In this document: positions 32,377 through 41,412 of the stretch, one piece after another | How the letters are laid out: every line of letters starts with the position of its first letter | Position numbering within the stretch: the stretch's first letter is position 1 | NCBI RefSeq assembly: GCF_001676155.1 | Contig: NZ_LZEW01000001.1 | Location: 558,001-622,000 of the forward strand | DNA length: 64,000 nt | Origin: Morganella psychrotolerans | GTDB taxonomy: Bacteria > Pseudomonadota > Gammaproteobacteria > Enterobacterales > Enterobacteriaceae | Direction: 5' to 3' | Program-made: the position numbers and the translations under genes | Notes under the pieces: generated by a model | Databases searched by the model: none | What the model saw: the letters and a program-made list of their open reading frames with translations, nothing else | What the model was told of the DNA's origin: nothing

Positions 32377-32900
32377 TAACGGAAGTGAAAATCTTTGATA
32401 CGGAATCGTTCGCCACCTTGTTCGACTCCGTCAGTCCGATTCAGATAAACGTGCGTGATGAACACAAGGCAACACAGTTTCAGGTGGAATCCGGCGAAAC
32501 CCGCAGCGATCACATTGTGGTGAATGCGGTGGAAATCGGCATGGATCTCATCATCACCGGGGAGCTGAAAGATGCGTTTGAGGCTATGCAGCAGGCGTAT
32601 GACCAGCACAAACTGGTCGGTGTTCAGACACGGGTAAAAACCTATCAGCCCATGCTGATGGTCAATTTTTACCACGATGAAATTCCCGATATGGCGGATG
32701 CCATAAAACTCTCTCTGCGCTTCACAGAATGGCGGACGGTTGAACCGGAATACGGGGATCTGCCGCCGCGTAAAGTGGCTAAAAAAGAGCAGTCCGGCAC
32801 GGTTAACCGCGGAAAGGTTCAGACAAAAGAAGCCGATACCGCAACGAAGAAAAAAGGCTCTGTCGCGACACGTATCGCCGATGGTGACTGGAGTATCTGA
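32373..32900 (+). CDS. Tail/baseplate protein, distal-tail (Dit) N-domain-like
   Basis: 175 residues. FATLFDSVSPIQINVRDEHKATQFQVESGETRSDHIVVN and FEAMQQAYDQHKLVGVQTRVKTYQPMLM fit phage proteins that bind the tail tube end. The C-terminus is lysine-rich and probably disordered. Confidence 0.75.
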   Translation: MITEVKIFDTESFATLFDSVSPIQINVRDEHKATQFQVESGETRSDHIVVNAVEIGMDLIITGELKDAFEAMQQAYDQHKLVGVQTRVKTYQPMLMVNFYHDEIPDMADAIKLSLRFTEWRTVEPEYGDLPPRKVAKKEQSGTVNRGKVQTKEADTATKKKGSVATRIADGDWSI

Positions 32901-33193
32901 TGAAAATAATACCACTGAACACCGTACCTAATCAGCGCCTGCGGGTCACGCTCGGCGGACGGGAATGGGAGCTGACCATCAAAGCCGCGCGCGGGGTGAT
33001 GTGCTGCGATATCCGGCGGGATGATGTCATCATTGTGCAGGGTATACGCATGATGCCGGAGCAGCCGCTGATCCCGTATCGTCACCTCACGTCAGACGGT
33101 AATCTTGCCGTACTGACGGAGGGTGACACTCTGCCGTGGTGGGAGTTGTTTGATAAAACGCAGACACTGATTTATTGGGGGGATGATGATTGA
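32900..33193 (+). CDS. Small baseplate protein (97 aa)
   Basis: MKIIPLNTVPNQRLRVTLGG...IYWGDDD; a beta-rich protein found at this place in related myoviruses. It overlaps both neighbours. Function in baseplate inferred from order. Confidence 0.65.
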   Translation: MKIIPLNTVPNQRLRVTLGGREWELTIKAARGVMCCDIRRDDVIIVQGIRMMPEQPLIPYRHLTSDGNLAVLTEGDTLPWWELFDKTQTLIYWGDDD

Positions 33194-34001
33194 TTTACGC
33201 CGGGTGCGCTGCGGTGTCGAAGTCAACGGGCGCATGCAGTGGTATGAGGGATTGCGCATACGCGCCAGCGGCACCAAATACGCCAATCCGCTACAGAATG
33301 AATGCACCGTTAATATTGACGGATTGAATGCCGAAACGCGCACCATGCTGCTGACGGAAACCAGCCCGTATGCAGGCAGTAAGACCCCTAACCGGCTGAT
33401 TGTTGAGGCCGGGCGTGTTGGTTCCGGTGTGTTCCGCATCTTCTCCGGCGATATCGTCAGTGCCGAAATCACCTCACCGCCTGACGTTACCCTGACCCTG
33501 AAAGCGAAGACCAATAACGCGTCATCCCGTGACATTGTGTCATCAGAAGGGAAAGCACTGGCAAAAATGAGCGAAATCGCCGCCGGGATAGCAAAGGATT
33601 GCAACGTCTCTCTGGATTTTCAGGCGACCGATAAAAATATTGCTAACTGGTATTTCTGCGGTGCCGCACTAAAGCAGGTGGATCGCTTACAGGAAGCCGG
33701 CAACGTAAAAGCCTTCATTGATGATGATGTGCTGTATGTCAAAGACAGCAACAAAGCGCTCACCGGCAGGCTGCGGGTCCTTAATCAGAAAAGCGGCATG
33801 GTCGGCATTCCCAAAGCCACCGAAAAAGGCATTGATGTGACTTACCTTATCGATGGGGAATCCTCTCTCGGCGGCATGCTGCGACTGGAAAGCAAATTCA
33901 ATCCCGCTCTGAACGGGGATTATCTCATCGAGCAACTTAAATTCGATATCGCCTCACACGACGATCCTTTCTTCTACCAGGCAAGTTGTAAACGAGCCTG
34001 A
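33183..34001 (+). CDS. Baseplate hub protein
   Basis: 272 residues. RRVRCGVEVNGRMQWYEGLRIRASGTKYANPLQNEC and LTLKAKTNNASSRDIVSSEGKALAKMSE point to the gp27/gpD-like hub group. It should connect tube and spike. Confidence 0.8.
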   Translation: MMIDLRRVRCGVEVNGRMQWYEGLRIRASGTKYANPLQNECTVNIDGLNAETRTMLLTETSPYAGSKTPNRLIVEAGRVGSGVFRIFSGDIVSAEITSPPDVTLTLKAKTNNASSRDIVSSEGKALAKMSEIAAGIAKDCNVSLDFQATDKNIANWYFCGAALKQVDRLQEAGNVKAFIDDDVLYVKDSNKALTGRLRVLNQKSGMVGIPKATEKGIDVTYLIDGESSLGGMLRLESKFNPALNGDYLIEQLKFDIASHDDPFFYQASCKRA

Positions 34002-34014
34002 CACAGGTAAAACC

Positions 34015-34707
34015 ATGAATCAACCAAACAGCGACCAGGCGAATGACGGCAGTCTCGCCGGGCAGTTCTCGGCTGCGTTCCGTAACCTGCTGATGAACAT
34101 TGACGACATGCTGCCTGCCACTGTCGTGAGTTACGACGATGTCACCAACCGGGCGGTGATAAAACCCCTGGTGATGATGGTATCCACAGAAGGTCAGAAG
34201 ATCGGGCGCGGGGCGTTGCCGAATATCCCGGTATTCCGGTTCGGCGGCGGCGGGTTTTTTATCCGTATGCCGGTTAAAGCCGGTGATTTTGGCTGGTTAA
34301 AAGCCAATGACCGCGATATCAGCCTGATATTTCAGCGCGGCGGACTGGAGGATGAACCAAATACCGCCCGGCTGCACACATTCAGCGATGCCATGTTTTA
34401 CCCCGACACACTAAAAGGCTGGGTGATTGACGGGAAAAACACCGATGCGCTGGTTATTCAGTCAACGGACGGCTCTGTCTGCCTCTCCCTTCACGCGGAC
34501 AAAGCCGTACTGGACACGCCGCTGCTTGAGGTTAACGCCCCGGAAACGGTTTACACCGGCAACGTCACCATCAACGGCAACCACGCGGTAAACGGTAACA
34601 GTGACTCAAACGGCGGCACCATGAAGCATAACGGGAAAGATATCGGCTCTACCCACAGGCATTCCGGGGTTCAGGGTGGTGACGGTAATTCAGGAGAGCC
34701 GGTATGA
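34015..34707 (+). CDS. Baseplate spike protein (Gp138-like)
   Basis: 230 residues. An N-terminal OB-like domain (LPATVVSYDDVTNRAVIKPLV) is followed by a beta-helical part, and GSTHRHSGVQGGDGNSG near the end has the HxH metal-binding tip of membrane-piercing spikes. Confidence 0.88.
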   Translation: MNQPNSDQANDGSLAGQFSAAFRNLLMNIDDMLPATVVSYDDVTNRAVIKPLVMMVSTEGQKIGRGALPNIPVFRFGGGGFFIRMPVKAGDFGWLKANDRDISLIFQRGGLEDEPNTARLHTFSDAMFYPDTLKGWVIDGKNTDALVIQSTDGSVCLSLHADKAVLDTPLLEVNAPETVYTGNVTINGNHAVNGNSDSNGGTMKHNGKDIGSTHRHSGVQGGDGNSGEPV

Positions 34708-35048
34708 AGACATTCAATGTTAACGGAAACAACGATCTCTGCCTTGGTAATGACGACAACCTGTCCGTGGTGCAGGGTGAGGTGGCAGTGAAAAATACCT
34801 GCTCACAGTATGTCAAAGCCCTGCGCGGTGAAATGCTGCACAAAATGGATAAAGGCATTCCGTACTGGAAAACCACGTTCGGACGGCAGGCGGATTTGCC
34901 GCTGTTCGAGGCGGCGTTCCGGGAGCGCATGCGGGAAATTCCGCAGGTGACGGCGGTGGTGTCATTCAGTGCCACGCTGAGCGATAACGAGCTTAATTAC
35001 GTTGCAGTTTTACAAACCGAGTACGGGAGCATCACGCTAAATGGCTGA
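34704..35048 (+). CDS. Baseplate wedge protein, gp25-like
   Basis: 114 residues. EMLHKMDKGIPYWKTTFGRQADLPLFEAAFRERMREIP is the typical gp25/lysozyme-like fold region (no catalytic role). Overlaps both neighbours. Confidence 0.82.
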   Translation: MKTFNVNGNNDLCLGNDDNLSVVQGEVAVKNTCSQYVKALRGEMLHKMDKGIPYWKTTFGRQADLPLFEAAFRERMREIPQVTAVVSFSATLSDNELNYVAVLQTEYGSITLNG

Positions 35049-36228
35049 TTATAAATATATTACATCGTCCGGCGTTATTATCCCTGACACCGGCGACCAG
35101 CGTACGGCGGTTGAAGATGAGTTTAAGGCGGTGTTCGGTCAGGATCTGGACGTCTCCCCGGAGACTCCGCAGGGGGTGCTGATCACCATGGAAACCGAGA
35201 ACCGTGATGCGGTTGCCCGTAATAATGCAGAGCTGGCAAACCAGATTAACCCGGACATTGCCGGCGGGGTGTTTCTGGATGCTATCTGGGCGCTGATGGG
35301 CGGGCAGCGGTGGGATGCCACGCGGTCAATACTGACGCAGGTTGCATTCGGCGGTGTGCCGGGAACCATTATTCCCAAAGGCTCACTGGCTGAAACGATG
35401 GCCGGCGATCAGTTTTCCACGACCCGGGCACTCATTATCGGTAAAGACGGAAAAACAACCGGCGATATGCGGGCAGTTGACACCGGGCTGACCGAATGCC
35501 CCGCCGGGCAGCTTAACGGAATTGCCAGCTCAGTTCTCGGATGGGAAACCGTGACCAACCCGACCAGTGCAGTATTGGGGCGCGTTGCCGAATCTGATTT
35601 ACAGTCACGCCGCCGCCGTAAACTGACTCTGGCAAAAAACACGGTCAGTGTCGGCGAGGCGATCACCTCTGCGCTGTATGAGTTGGAAGGTGTGCGCTCT
35701 CTGGCTTACCGCGAGAACTACACTGATGTGCCGATGATATTTGAGGGGGTCACTATGGTGCCCCACAGTGTGTATGTCTGTGTCGAGGGAGGAGACAGTC
35801 AGGAGATTGCCGGAGCCTTGTTGCGCACAAAGACCATCGGTGCCGCGTTTAACGGCAGTGAGGAAATTGAGGTGCCGGAGCCGGTCAGCGGTCAGACCTA
35901 CAATGTTAAATTTGACCGGGCGAAAGAGGTGGTGCTGTTCTGCCGCGTCACGGTAAAGAAAACATCCGTGGACGCACAGACCATTATTCCGGCAGCGGTG
36001 GAGGCGTGGGCGAACGGGGAAACAGAGGGGGACGGCGGACTGGTCGTCGGACGCGAGGTGTCGCCGTTTGAAATATCGGCAGGCGTTAACAGCGCAGAAC
36101 CGCGCCTGTTTGTCACCCGCGTGGAGCTTTCACTGAACGGCACTGACTGGTCATCAGACACATTTCCTGTAAAGCTGACGGAAGTCGCCAGAATCAACCG
36201 CAGCGCGGTGCAGGTGGTGTTTGTATGA
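35041..36228 (+). CDS. Baseplate J-like protein
   Basis: 395 residues. GVLITMETENRDAVARNNAELANQINPDIAGGVFLDAIWALMG and the later ETVTNPTSAVLGRVAESDLQSRRRRKLTLAKN are family landmarks of baseplate J/gp47. It builds the wedge that triggers sheath contraction. Confidence 0.9.
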   Translation: MADYKYITSSGVIIPDTGDQRTAVEDEFKAVFGQDLDVSPETPQGVLITMETENRDAVARNNAELANQINPDIAGGVFLDAIWALMGGQRWDATRSILTQVAFGGVPGTIIPKGSLAETMAGDQFSTTRALIIGKDGKTTGDMRAVDTGLTECPAGQLNGIASSVLGWETVTNPTSAVLGRVAESDLQSRRRRKLTLAKNTVSVGEAITSALYELEGVRSLAYRENYTDVPMIFEGVTMVPHSVYVCVEGGDSQEIAGALLRTKTIGAAFNGSEEIEVPEPVSGQTYNVKFDRAKEVVLFCRVTVKKTSVDAQTIIPAAVEAWANGETEGDGGLVVGREVSPFEISAGVNSAEPRLFVTRVELSLNGTDWSSDTFPVKLTEVARINRSAVQVVFV

Positions 36229-36887
36229 CACAGACCATTCAGAGTATCACCCATCACTCAGACCTGTTACGGGCGATCCTGTGGCAATACGAAGGTGCCG
36301 GCAACCTCAAAGCACTGGCGCGGTATAAATCGGACTGGTTTGAACGGGCAACGGTGGATTTCTGGCAGAACTGGTACCGTGATGTATTTAACATCGACAC
36401 CGCCGATGACTTCGGGCTGTCGGTCTGGTCGCGGATACTGGACGTGCCGCTCGGGATTGACATCCCGCCGAGTGATAAAGCCAAAATTGGTATCGGGTTC
36501 GGCAGGAAAAAAGCCAACTTCCGGGCAAACTTCCGGCGCAACGCAGATTACACCCTGTCACTGACCCCGGAACAAAAGCGGCTGATTATCCGCATGCGGT
36601 ATTTCAACCTGACGCAAAGCCCGACCGTTACCAATATCAATGAATTTCTTAAGCGGTTTTTCTGGAATGAGGACAGCAAAGTCTTTGTGCTGGATCCGCT
36701 CGATATGACGTACATGTATTACGTCTTCAATTTCAACCCTGATGAGCGCCTGCGCGTTCTGCTGGAAAACTTCGACCTTATGCCGCGCCCGTCCGGGGTC
36801 GGCGTCAAATACCGGATCGTGACTAAGAAAGCATTCGGTCACGGCGAATACCGTAAAAACTTCCTGAGCAGTAACTTCGGAGCATAA
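36225..36887 (+). CDS. Baseplate/tail protein, DUF2612
   Basis: 220 residues. NLKALARYKSDWFERATVDFWQNWYRDVFNIDTADDFGLSVWSRIL is the DUF2612 signature. It replaces the gpI-type protein at the end of the baseplate cluster. Confidence 0.85.
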   Translation: MTQTIQSITHHSDLLRAILWQYEGAGNLKALARYKSDWFERATVDFWQNWYRDVFNIDTADDFGLSVWSRILDVPLGIDIPPSDKAKIGIGFGRKKANFRANFRRNADYTLSLTPEQKRLIIRMRYFNLTQSPTVTNINEFLKRFFWNEDSKVFVLDPLDMTYMYYVFNFNPDERLRVLLENFDLMPRPSGVGVKYRIVTKKAFGHGEYRKNFLSSNFGA

Positions 36888-36892
36888 AATTC

Positions 36893-38050
36893 ATGACTAA
36901 AATATTTAAAGTCCCCTTTGCAACACAAGGGGATCGCGCTGCTATTCCTGATGATATTCAGGCTGACGGGTCTCTGTCTTACGTTCAGGGCTACGGTTAC
37001 GACTATGAACGTGACCAGGTAACAGACCCGGCGGCAAAAGATATCGAGCGCGAGAAGATGAACGGCATTTTTTATGACATTACAGGTGCCGTGGGTGAAT
37101 TGCAGGCGTTCGGTATGCCGGTATGGGCAGTAGAAGGCAAGCCGTATGCTGTCCGTGCCGTTGTATATCACAATAAAAAAGCCTGGCAATCGAAGGTTGA
37201 GAATAACAATATTGAACCTGTCGCGGGCGCTGCGTGGGCTGAACTGAAAGCGGATCTGACAGCAGGTGATATTGACGTTTACACCAAAGGTGATGCGGAT
37301 AAGAGATATCAGCCGTTGGGTAATTATCAGGCAGCGGGCTACAGTTATTCAAAAGCAGAGTCTGATACCAATTACCAGCCAAAAGGCAATTATGCCCCGA
37401 CCGGCAATTACGCCTATAAAGGTGATAGTTACACCAAAGCAGAGGGAGATACGCGGTATCAGGCGAAAGGGAATTACGCTCCGGCAGCTGATTATGCAAT
37501 GAAAGGTGATAGTTATACTAAGGCAGAGGCTGACAACCGGCATCAGCCAAAAGGAAACTATCAGGCAGCGGGTTACGGCTATTCAAAAGCAGAGTCTGAT
37601 TCCAGCTATCAGCCGAAAGGTAACTATGCCCCTACAGGCAATTACGCCTACAAAGGTGACAGTTATACCAAATCGGAATCAGATGATAAATATCAACCCA
37701 AAGGCAACTATCAGGCGGCGGGCTACAGTTATTCAAAAGCGGAATCGGATAATAGGTATCAGCCGAAGGGACAGGCTGTAGGTGCCAACACTGCCAATAA
37801 AGCAATAGCAGGATGGTGGAAGTGTGGTAATACCGGCATTATGCATCAGTGGAATACTCAGACATGGTATGCGGGGCAATCATTAGATTTTAAATTCCCA
37901 ATAGCATTTCCTAATGCATGCATTGCGGTAATGGTAACGGATAGCTTGGGATATCAATCAATGGGGACGAAAAATAGAAGCCGAACTGGTTTTACCTTGA
38001 CAGGCAATCAGAGTAGCTTGGGTTTTAGTTATTTTGCAATAGGCTATTAA
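36893..38050 (+). CDS. Tail fibre with tandem repeats
   Basis: 385 residues. The N-terminal 110 residues attach to the baseplate (TKIFKVPFATQGDRAAIPDD). Residues about 125-295 are repeats built on YTKAE-D-RYQPKGNY and APTGNYAYKGD. The C-terminus (AGWWKCGNTGIMHQWNTQ to FSYFAIGY) resembles gp53-like receptor-binding tips. No fibre chaperone gene follows. Confidence 0.88.
   Translation: MTKIFKVPFATQGDRAAIPDDIQADGSLSYVQGYGYDYERDQVTDPAAKDIEREKMNGIFYDITGAVGELQAFGMPVWAVEGKPYAVRAVVYHNKKAWQSKVENNNIEPVAGAAWAELKADLTAGDIDVYTKGDADKRYQPLGNYQAAGYSYSKAESDTNYQPKGNYAPTGNYAYKGDSYTKAEGDTRYQAKGNYAPAADYAMKGDSYTKAEADNRHQPKGNYQAAGYGYSKAESDSSYQPKGNYAPTGNYAYKGDSYTKSESDDKYQPKGNYQAAGYSYSKAESDNRYQPKGQAVGANTANKAIAGWWKCGNTGIMHQWNTQTWYAGQSLDFKFPIAFPNACIAVMVTDSLGYQSMGTKNRSRTGFTLTGNQSSLGFSYFAIGY
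37270..37780 (+). repeat. Tandem repeats in the tail fibre gene
   Basis: DNA repeats of about 51-57 bases, in two alternating types, with near-identical stretches such as AAAGGTGATAGTTA and CAGGCAGCGGGCTACAG. They can recombine and change fibre length. Confidence 0.7.
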
Positions 38051-38102
38051 CGCTTATATTATGTTGATGGGGTTGTGTCGTATAGGGTAATTTTGATGGG
38101 TA

Positions 38103-38134
38103 ATTATAGCGGCATACACGTATGCCGCTATAAT
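38103..38134. terminator. Bidirectional terminator at the end of the late operon
   Basis: A perfect 15-pair stem with a two-base loop, flanked by AT-rich sequence, between the tail fibre and the convergent glycosyltransferase. Confidence 0.8.
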
Positions 38135-38142
38135 TTCTTGAC

Positions 38143-39288
38143 TTATTTTCTTATAGCCGATTCAAATTCTTTAATGAATAGGTCGTAATTCATAGTTTCC
38201 TTAGACCACGCTAGTGCATTTTTGCTGAATTGGTCATAGTTTTTAATGATGTTTTTAATTTCTGATGCGCATTTTTTGGGGTCAATTAATTTAGGAGGAG
38301 CGAGGTGATCATTAATAGGGTCATAGACATCATGGGGAAAATCAACATTTAGTCCTGTTGCTTTATGGTATTCTTCCACTGAAATGTCTGGAGTGATACC
38401 AATGCCACATTCTTTATCTTTTACCGCTTCTGGTTGCCCATTCAATAAAGGGAATATGACCGGCACGCCATTTGACATGGCTTCAATACATGATAAACCG
38501 AAGGCCTCAGCAACTGGTGTGCTAATGTATATATCAATAGTTGAGTAAAATCTTGACATATCAGATTGATAGCCAATAAATTTAATCTTTTCCTCTAACC
38601 CTAATTTAATGACCAATTCTATTAGTTCATTTTTTTGCTCACCATCGCCAGCTATAATTAATCTGGCATCCATTCCTTGCTCGGCAAGGGATTTAATACA
38701 GAGAATTGCAACTCCAATACCCTTCAGACCAACCAGCCGAGAGGCGACTCCCAGTGTAATAGGTTTTTCATGGTTAATCATTTTAGATGATGGTAAGGGC
38801 TCTATTGGTAATCGGTTTATTACCGTATTTATCGAACATGATGGATTGAACCTTAATTCCATAACTCTTTTCGATGCGTTAGAAACAGCAATGGCAAGGT
38901 CTAGCATCTTAAAAAAAAGATATGGTTTTTTCATTGATTTCATATTGCCAAGAACAACCATGGTCATAATAAACCAAAGTAGTATTTTTGGGTTTATAGG
39001 GTAATCGTGGTATGAAATCCCAAACAATAGTTATATCTGCTTTGCTCTTTTCTATTTTTTTTAGCCAGTACAATCTTTCTTAAAAACGTTGGGTATTTTA
39101 TTGTTGTAGACCCAATGAAATTAGAAAACCTAATGTTTAATTGTGATATTTCATTTTTTTATGTTTTTATTTACACTGTTGCTGGTACATAAAATTTCAT
39201 TATCAAAAGAGCTACTCTTTAAATATTCAAGAAAGAGGCGCTCAGCACCGCCAAATCCTTGCAAATTAATTAAATGTAATAATTTCAC
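38143..39288 (-). CDS. GT4-family glycosyltransferase, three frameshifts in this sequence
   Basis: From GTG 39288 (VKLLHLINLQGFGGAERLFL) to the stop at 38143. Three homopolymer runs break the frame: T7 39154-39160, T8 39055-39062 and A8 38911-38918. Taking one base from each gives a continuous 380-residue protein with the N-terminal GGAE motif, YYDHGCSWQYEINEK, AVSNASKRVM, GVASRLVGLKG and the EX7E motif EAFGLSCIEAMSNG. This is a GT-B retaining transferase. With the neighbouring acyltransferase it probably modifies surface polysaccharide. Confidence 0.8.
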
Positions 39289-39307
39289 TCTATTTTTTCC
39301 TGTAATA

Positions 39308-39877
39308 TTATAGATCGCATGGATGCTGCATTAAATTAAATGAAAGAACATCATGGTTTTGGCTTTTTACTACCCTGGCGGGCACACCAACGGCAGTCAC
39401 ATTAGCAGGGATGTCGTACACAACAACAGATCCTGCTCCAATTTTAGCGTTACTTCCAATAGATACATTTTCAATAATGCAGGAATGAGGGGCAATATAA
39501 ACATTGTCGCCGATGGTTGCTGCTTTCCCTTTATTTGCCCCGATCGTTATTTGATGACTTATGTTGACGTGTTCACCAATTATTGTTGTCGGGTTAATGC
39601 ATATACCACCGACTGTTATATGTCCAATATACAATCCTCCACCGATAACCGTTTCAACGGGAAGAAATATATTAAATTTTTTGCATTTTTTCTTATAAAA
39701 TAGGCGTGCCAATTTTCGGATCGGCCAGCTTTCGTGATTACTCGCACGAAACCAGAATAAAAAATTAAACGACTCATTTTTTATGAATGTCCGATAAAAA
39801 GAATAGAATGTTAACTTGCTGTTATATCTAAAAAAATCGGCGATTATTAGTTTTTTTATATTAGAACGAATACTCAT
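39308..39877 (-). CDS. Hexapeptide-repeat acyltransferase
   Basis: 189 residues. The basic N-terminal part is followed by left-handed beta-helix repeats (about 75-170; VIGGGLYIGHITVGG, IGEHVNISHQITIG, IGDNVYIAPHSCII, IGSNAKIGAGSVV). It resembles serine O-acetyltransferase-like enzymes of capsule and O-antigen clusters; His in ISHQ is a likely base. AT-rich, 20 bases upstream of the glycosyltransferase and probably in one operon. Confidence 0.82.
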   Translation of the reverse strand: MSIRSNIKKLIIADFFRYNSKLTFYSFYRTFIKNESFNFLFWFRASNHESWPIRKLARLFYKKKCKKFNIFLPVETVIGGGLYIGHITVGGICINPTTIIGEHVNISHQITIGANKGKAATIGDNVYIAPHSCIIENVSIGSNAKIGAGSVVVYDIPANVTAVGVPARVVKSQNHDVLSFNLMQHPCDL

Positions 39878-40053
39878 AATTAGGTGTCACCGCTTTGTTT
39901 TCTTCACGATATCATACCATATTCACCCGCAGCCTGTTGATACTGCGGACGGGTATAATTTGATAATATTGTGATGCATTGGTTCATCATGTGGTAACGC
40001 AATCGCTTCAAAACCCCTCAACCACACCGCAGTCAAGGGGCATACATCCGTAT

Positions 40054-40464
40054 TTACCTTCTCTCTGTCGCAATAACCTTATCCGCCGCTACCTGGGCAA
40101 GAAAGCCGGAGCGGCTACCGTATTCGGGATGCTGAGCGACAAACTGATCGATACGGCGGATCAGCAGTGAGGGCAGAGTTACATTTATCTTCTCCGCTTT
40201 CCCCATCAGTCGGGTAATATCGACATCAACCAGCGCCCAAACCGCACCGGCATACTCCGGGTCGTTAACCCACTTTTCGATACTGGTTACTTCCGGAATA
40301 GCCTCGCCATCTTCGACAAGTAACTCAATATGCGCCTCTATAGCTTCATGTGCGCTTTCAATCGCATCCTGATAATCATCACCACCAGAAAAGCAGCCCG
40401 GAATATCAGGGACACGAACGCCGAAAGATGAATCGCTTTTATCAATAGCAACGGGATATAACAT
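40054..40464 (-). CDS. hicB: HicB antitoxin
   Basis: 136 residues. The N-terminal HicB fold (MLYPVAIDKSDSSFGVRVPDIPGCFSGGDDYQDAIESAHEAIEAH) neutralises HicA. The C-terminal ribbon-helix-helix (INVTLPSLLIRRIDQFVAQHPEYGSRSGFLAQVAADK) binds DNA. GGAGGTTTTAATG is the initiation region. Confidence 0.92.
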   Translation of the reverse strand: MLYPVAIDKSDSSFGVRVPDIPGCFSGGDDYQDAIESAHEAIEAHIELLVEDGEAIPEVTSIEKWVNDPEYAGAVWALVDVDITRLMGKAEKINVTLPSLLIRRIDQFVAQHPEYGSRSGFLAQVAADKVIATERR

Positions 40465-40479
40465 TAAAACCTCCGGTAG

Positions 40480-40497
40480 GAGGGGCTTAAAGCCCCG
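40480..40497 (-). other. Hairpin between hicA and hicB
   Basis: GGGGCTT-A-AAGCCCC straddles the hicA stop, just upstream of the hicB ribosome site. It could reduce the read-through ratio of toxin to antitoxin messages. Confidence 0.45.
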
Positions 40498-40666
40498 CCT
40501 GTTTTTTGATGCTTTTTAGTGTGGGTAACGGTATATCTTTGTGTGGATGTTTTACTGTTACCAACCCCTTTTTTGTCGGGTGCTTAAACTGGTGATGACT
40601 GCCTTTTACTCTTACCAGATACCACCCATCAGCTTCAATCATTGCTATTGCATTTCTGCTATCCAT
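40487..40666 (-). CDS. hicA: HicA toxin (mRNA interferase)
   Basis: 59 residues. MIEADGWYLVRVKGSHHQFKHP with the catalytic His in GSHHQF, and TVKHPHKDIPLPTLKSIKKQAGL, are family marks. HicA cleaves mRNA when not bound by HicB. The pair lies at the prophage end and should favour its retention. GGAGG abuts the ATG with almost no spacing, suggesting weak translation. Confidence 0.9.
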   Translation of the reverse strand: MDSRNAIAMIEADGWYLVRVKGSHHQFKHPTKKGLVTVKHPHKDIPLPTLKSIKKQAGL

Positions 40667-40828
40667 CCTCCGGCTCTCTGTTTTGTTTCGATGGGGTTAT
40701 AGTAACCCTTAACTGGTTGGGCGTCAATATATTTAGGGGTTATAGTGGTTATATGTTTTTGTGTGGTGGTGGGTGAGGTTATTTATGCGGGGATCTGAGT
40801 TGTGGGTGATGGTTGGGGTTTTAGTGAT

Positions 40829-40898
40829 GGGACACATTTGGGACGCAAATGGTTTTTGATGTGTTTAATACCTTTTCAATCTTTTTAATTGTTGGGAC
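40829..40898. promoter_or_regulatory. Possible integrase arm sites left of attR
   Basis: GGGACACATTTGGGAC (40829-40844) and TTGGGAC (40892-40898) are direct repeats within 170 bases of the att core. A near copy of the first occurs at 41068-41083 on the other side. The rest of the 280-base stretch after hicA shows no gene. Confidence 0.35.
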
Positions 40899-40946
40899 GT
40901 GAAAGCGTGACTTAATGCGGTATCTAATTGATTAAACAATAAAACT

Positions 40947-40996
<50 letters not shown>

Positions 40997-41000
40997 TATA

Positions 41001-41035
41001 AAACCCGTTATCTCTTTGAGATAGCGGGTTTTTTC
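41001..41035 (+). terminator. tRNA terminator next to attR
   Basis: AACCCGTTATCTC-TTT-GAGATAGCGGGTT, 13 pairs with one G-T, followed by TTTTTC. This is probably the natural terminator of the tRNA gene. Confidence 0.8.
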
Positions 41036-41412
41036 TTTTGTGCTCACCAACGACACTTAGGGGGTGTGGGACATATTTGGGACTGAAGTTTATGAATCAA
41101 CAGTATGAATGCAATTAAAGGCACAAAAAGTTATTTGTGAGATTAAAGATGGCAAAGCAAGAGGAACGCAGTGGGATGCATCGTATAAGTAAGCGGGTAG
41201 CGCAATAACCACAGACCATGGATGGCTTGTAATTCAGATCACACATCACCTCTTAACTGAGGCTTTTTGCATCACCAGGTGATTAACATGAGGGAAACTT
41301 ATTGCAAGGAAATACAAGAAATCATACAGGCTTCCCGGATAAAATATCAAGTTATTCAGATTCAATTCAAACAGCCCGCCAAGTGCAGTTTTTTATTTCC
41401 CGGAAATCATCA
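41036..41412. other. Gene-free stretch between attR and the fimbrial operon
   Basis: About 375 bases without a convincing gene. It contains GGGACATATTTGGGAC (41068-41083) and a short tail-like frame ending at 41190 (KARGTQWDASYK) that looks like the remnant of a lost gene. Confidence 0.4.

Noticed and set aside
31369..32915. Two long minus-strand frames opposite the tape measure and Dit-like genes
   Set aside because: They are shadows of the sense codon pattern; no start signals or family motifs.
37270..37780. CRISPR array
   Set aside because: The regular repeats are in-frame protein repeats of the tail fibre, without unique spacers between constant repeats.
38951..39027. An alternative N-terminus (MFGISYHDY...) for the glycosyltransferase
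   Set aside because: That frame is out of register with the family. The frame giving YYDHGCSWQYEINEK matches GT4 proteins and joins correctly at the A8 run 38911-38918.
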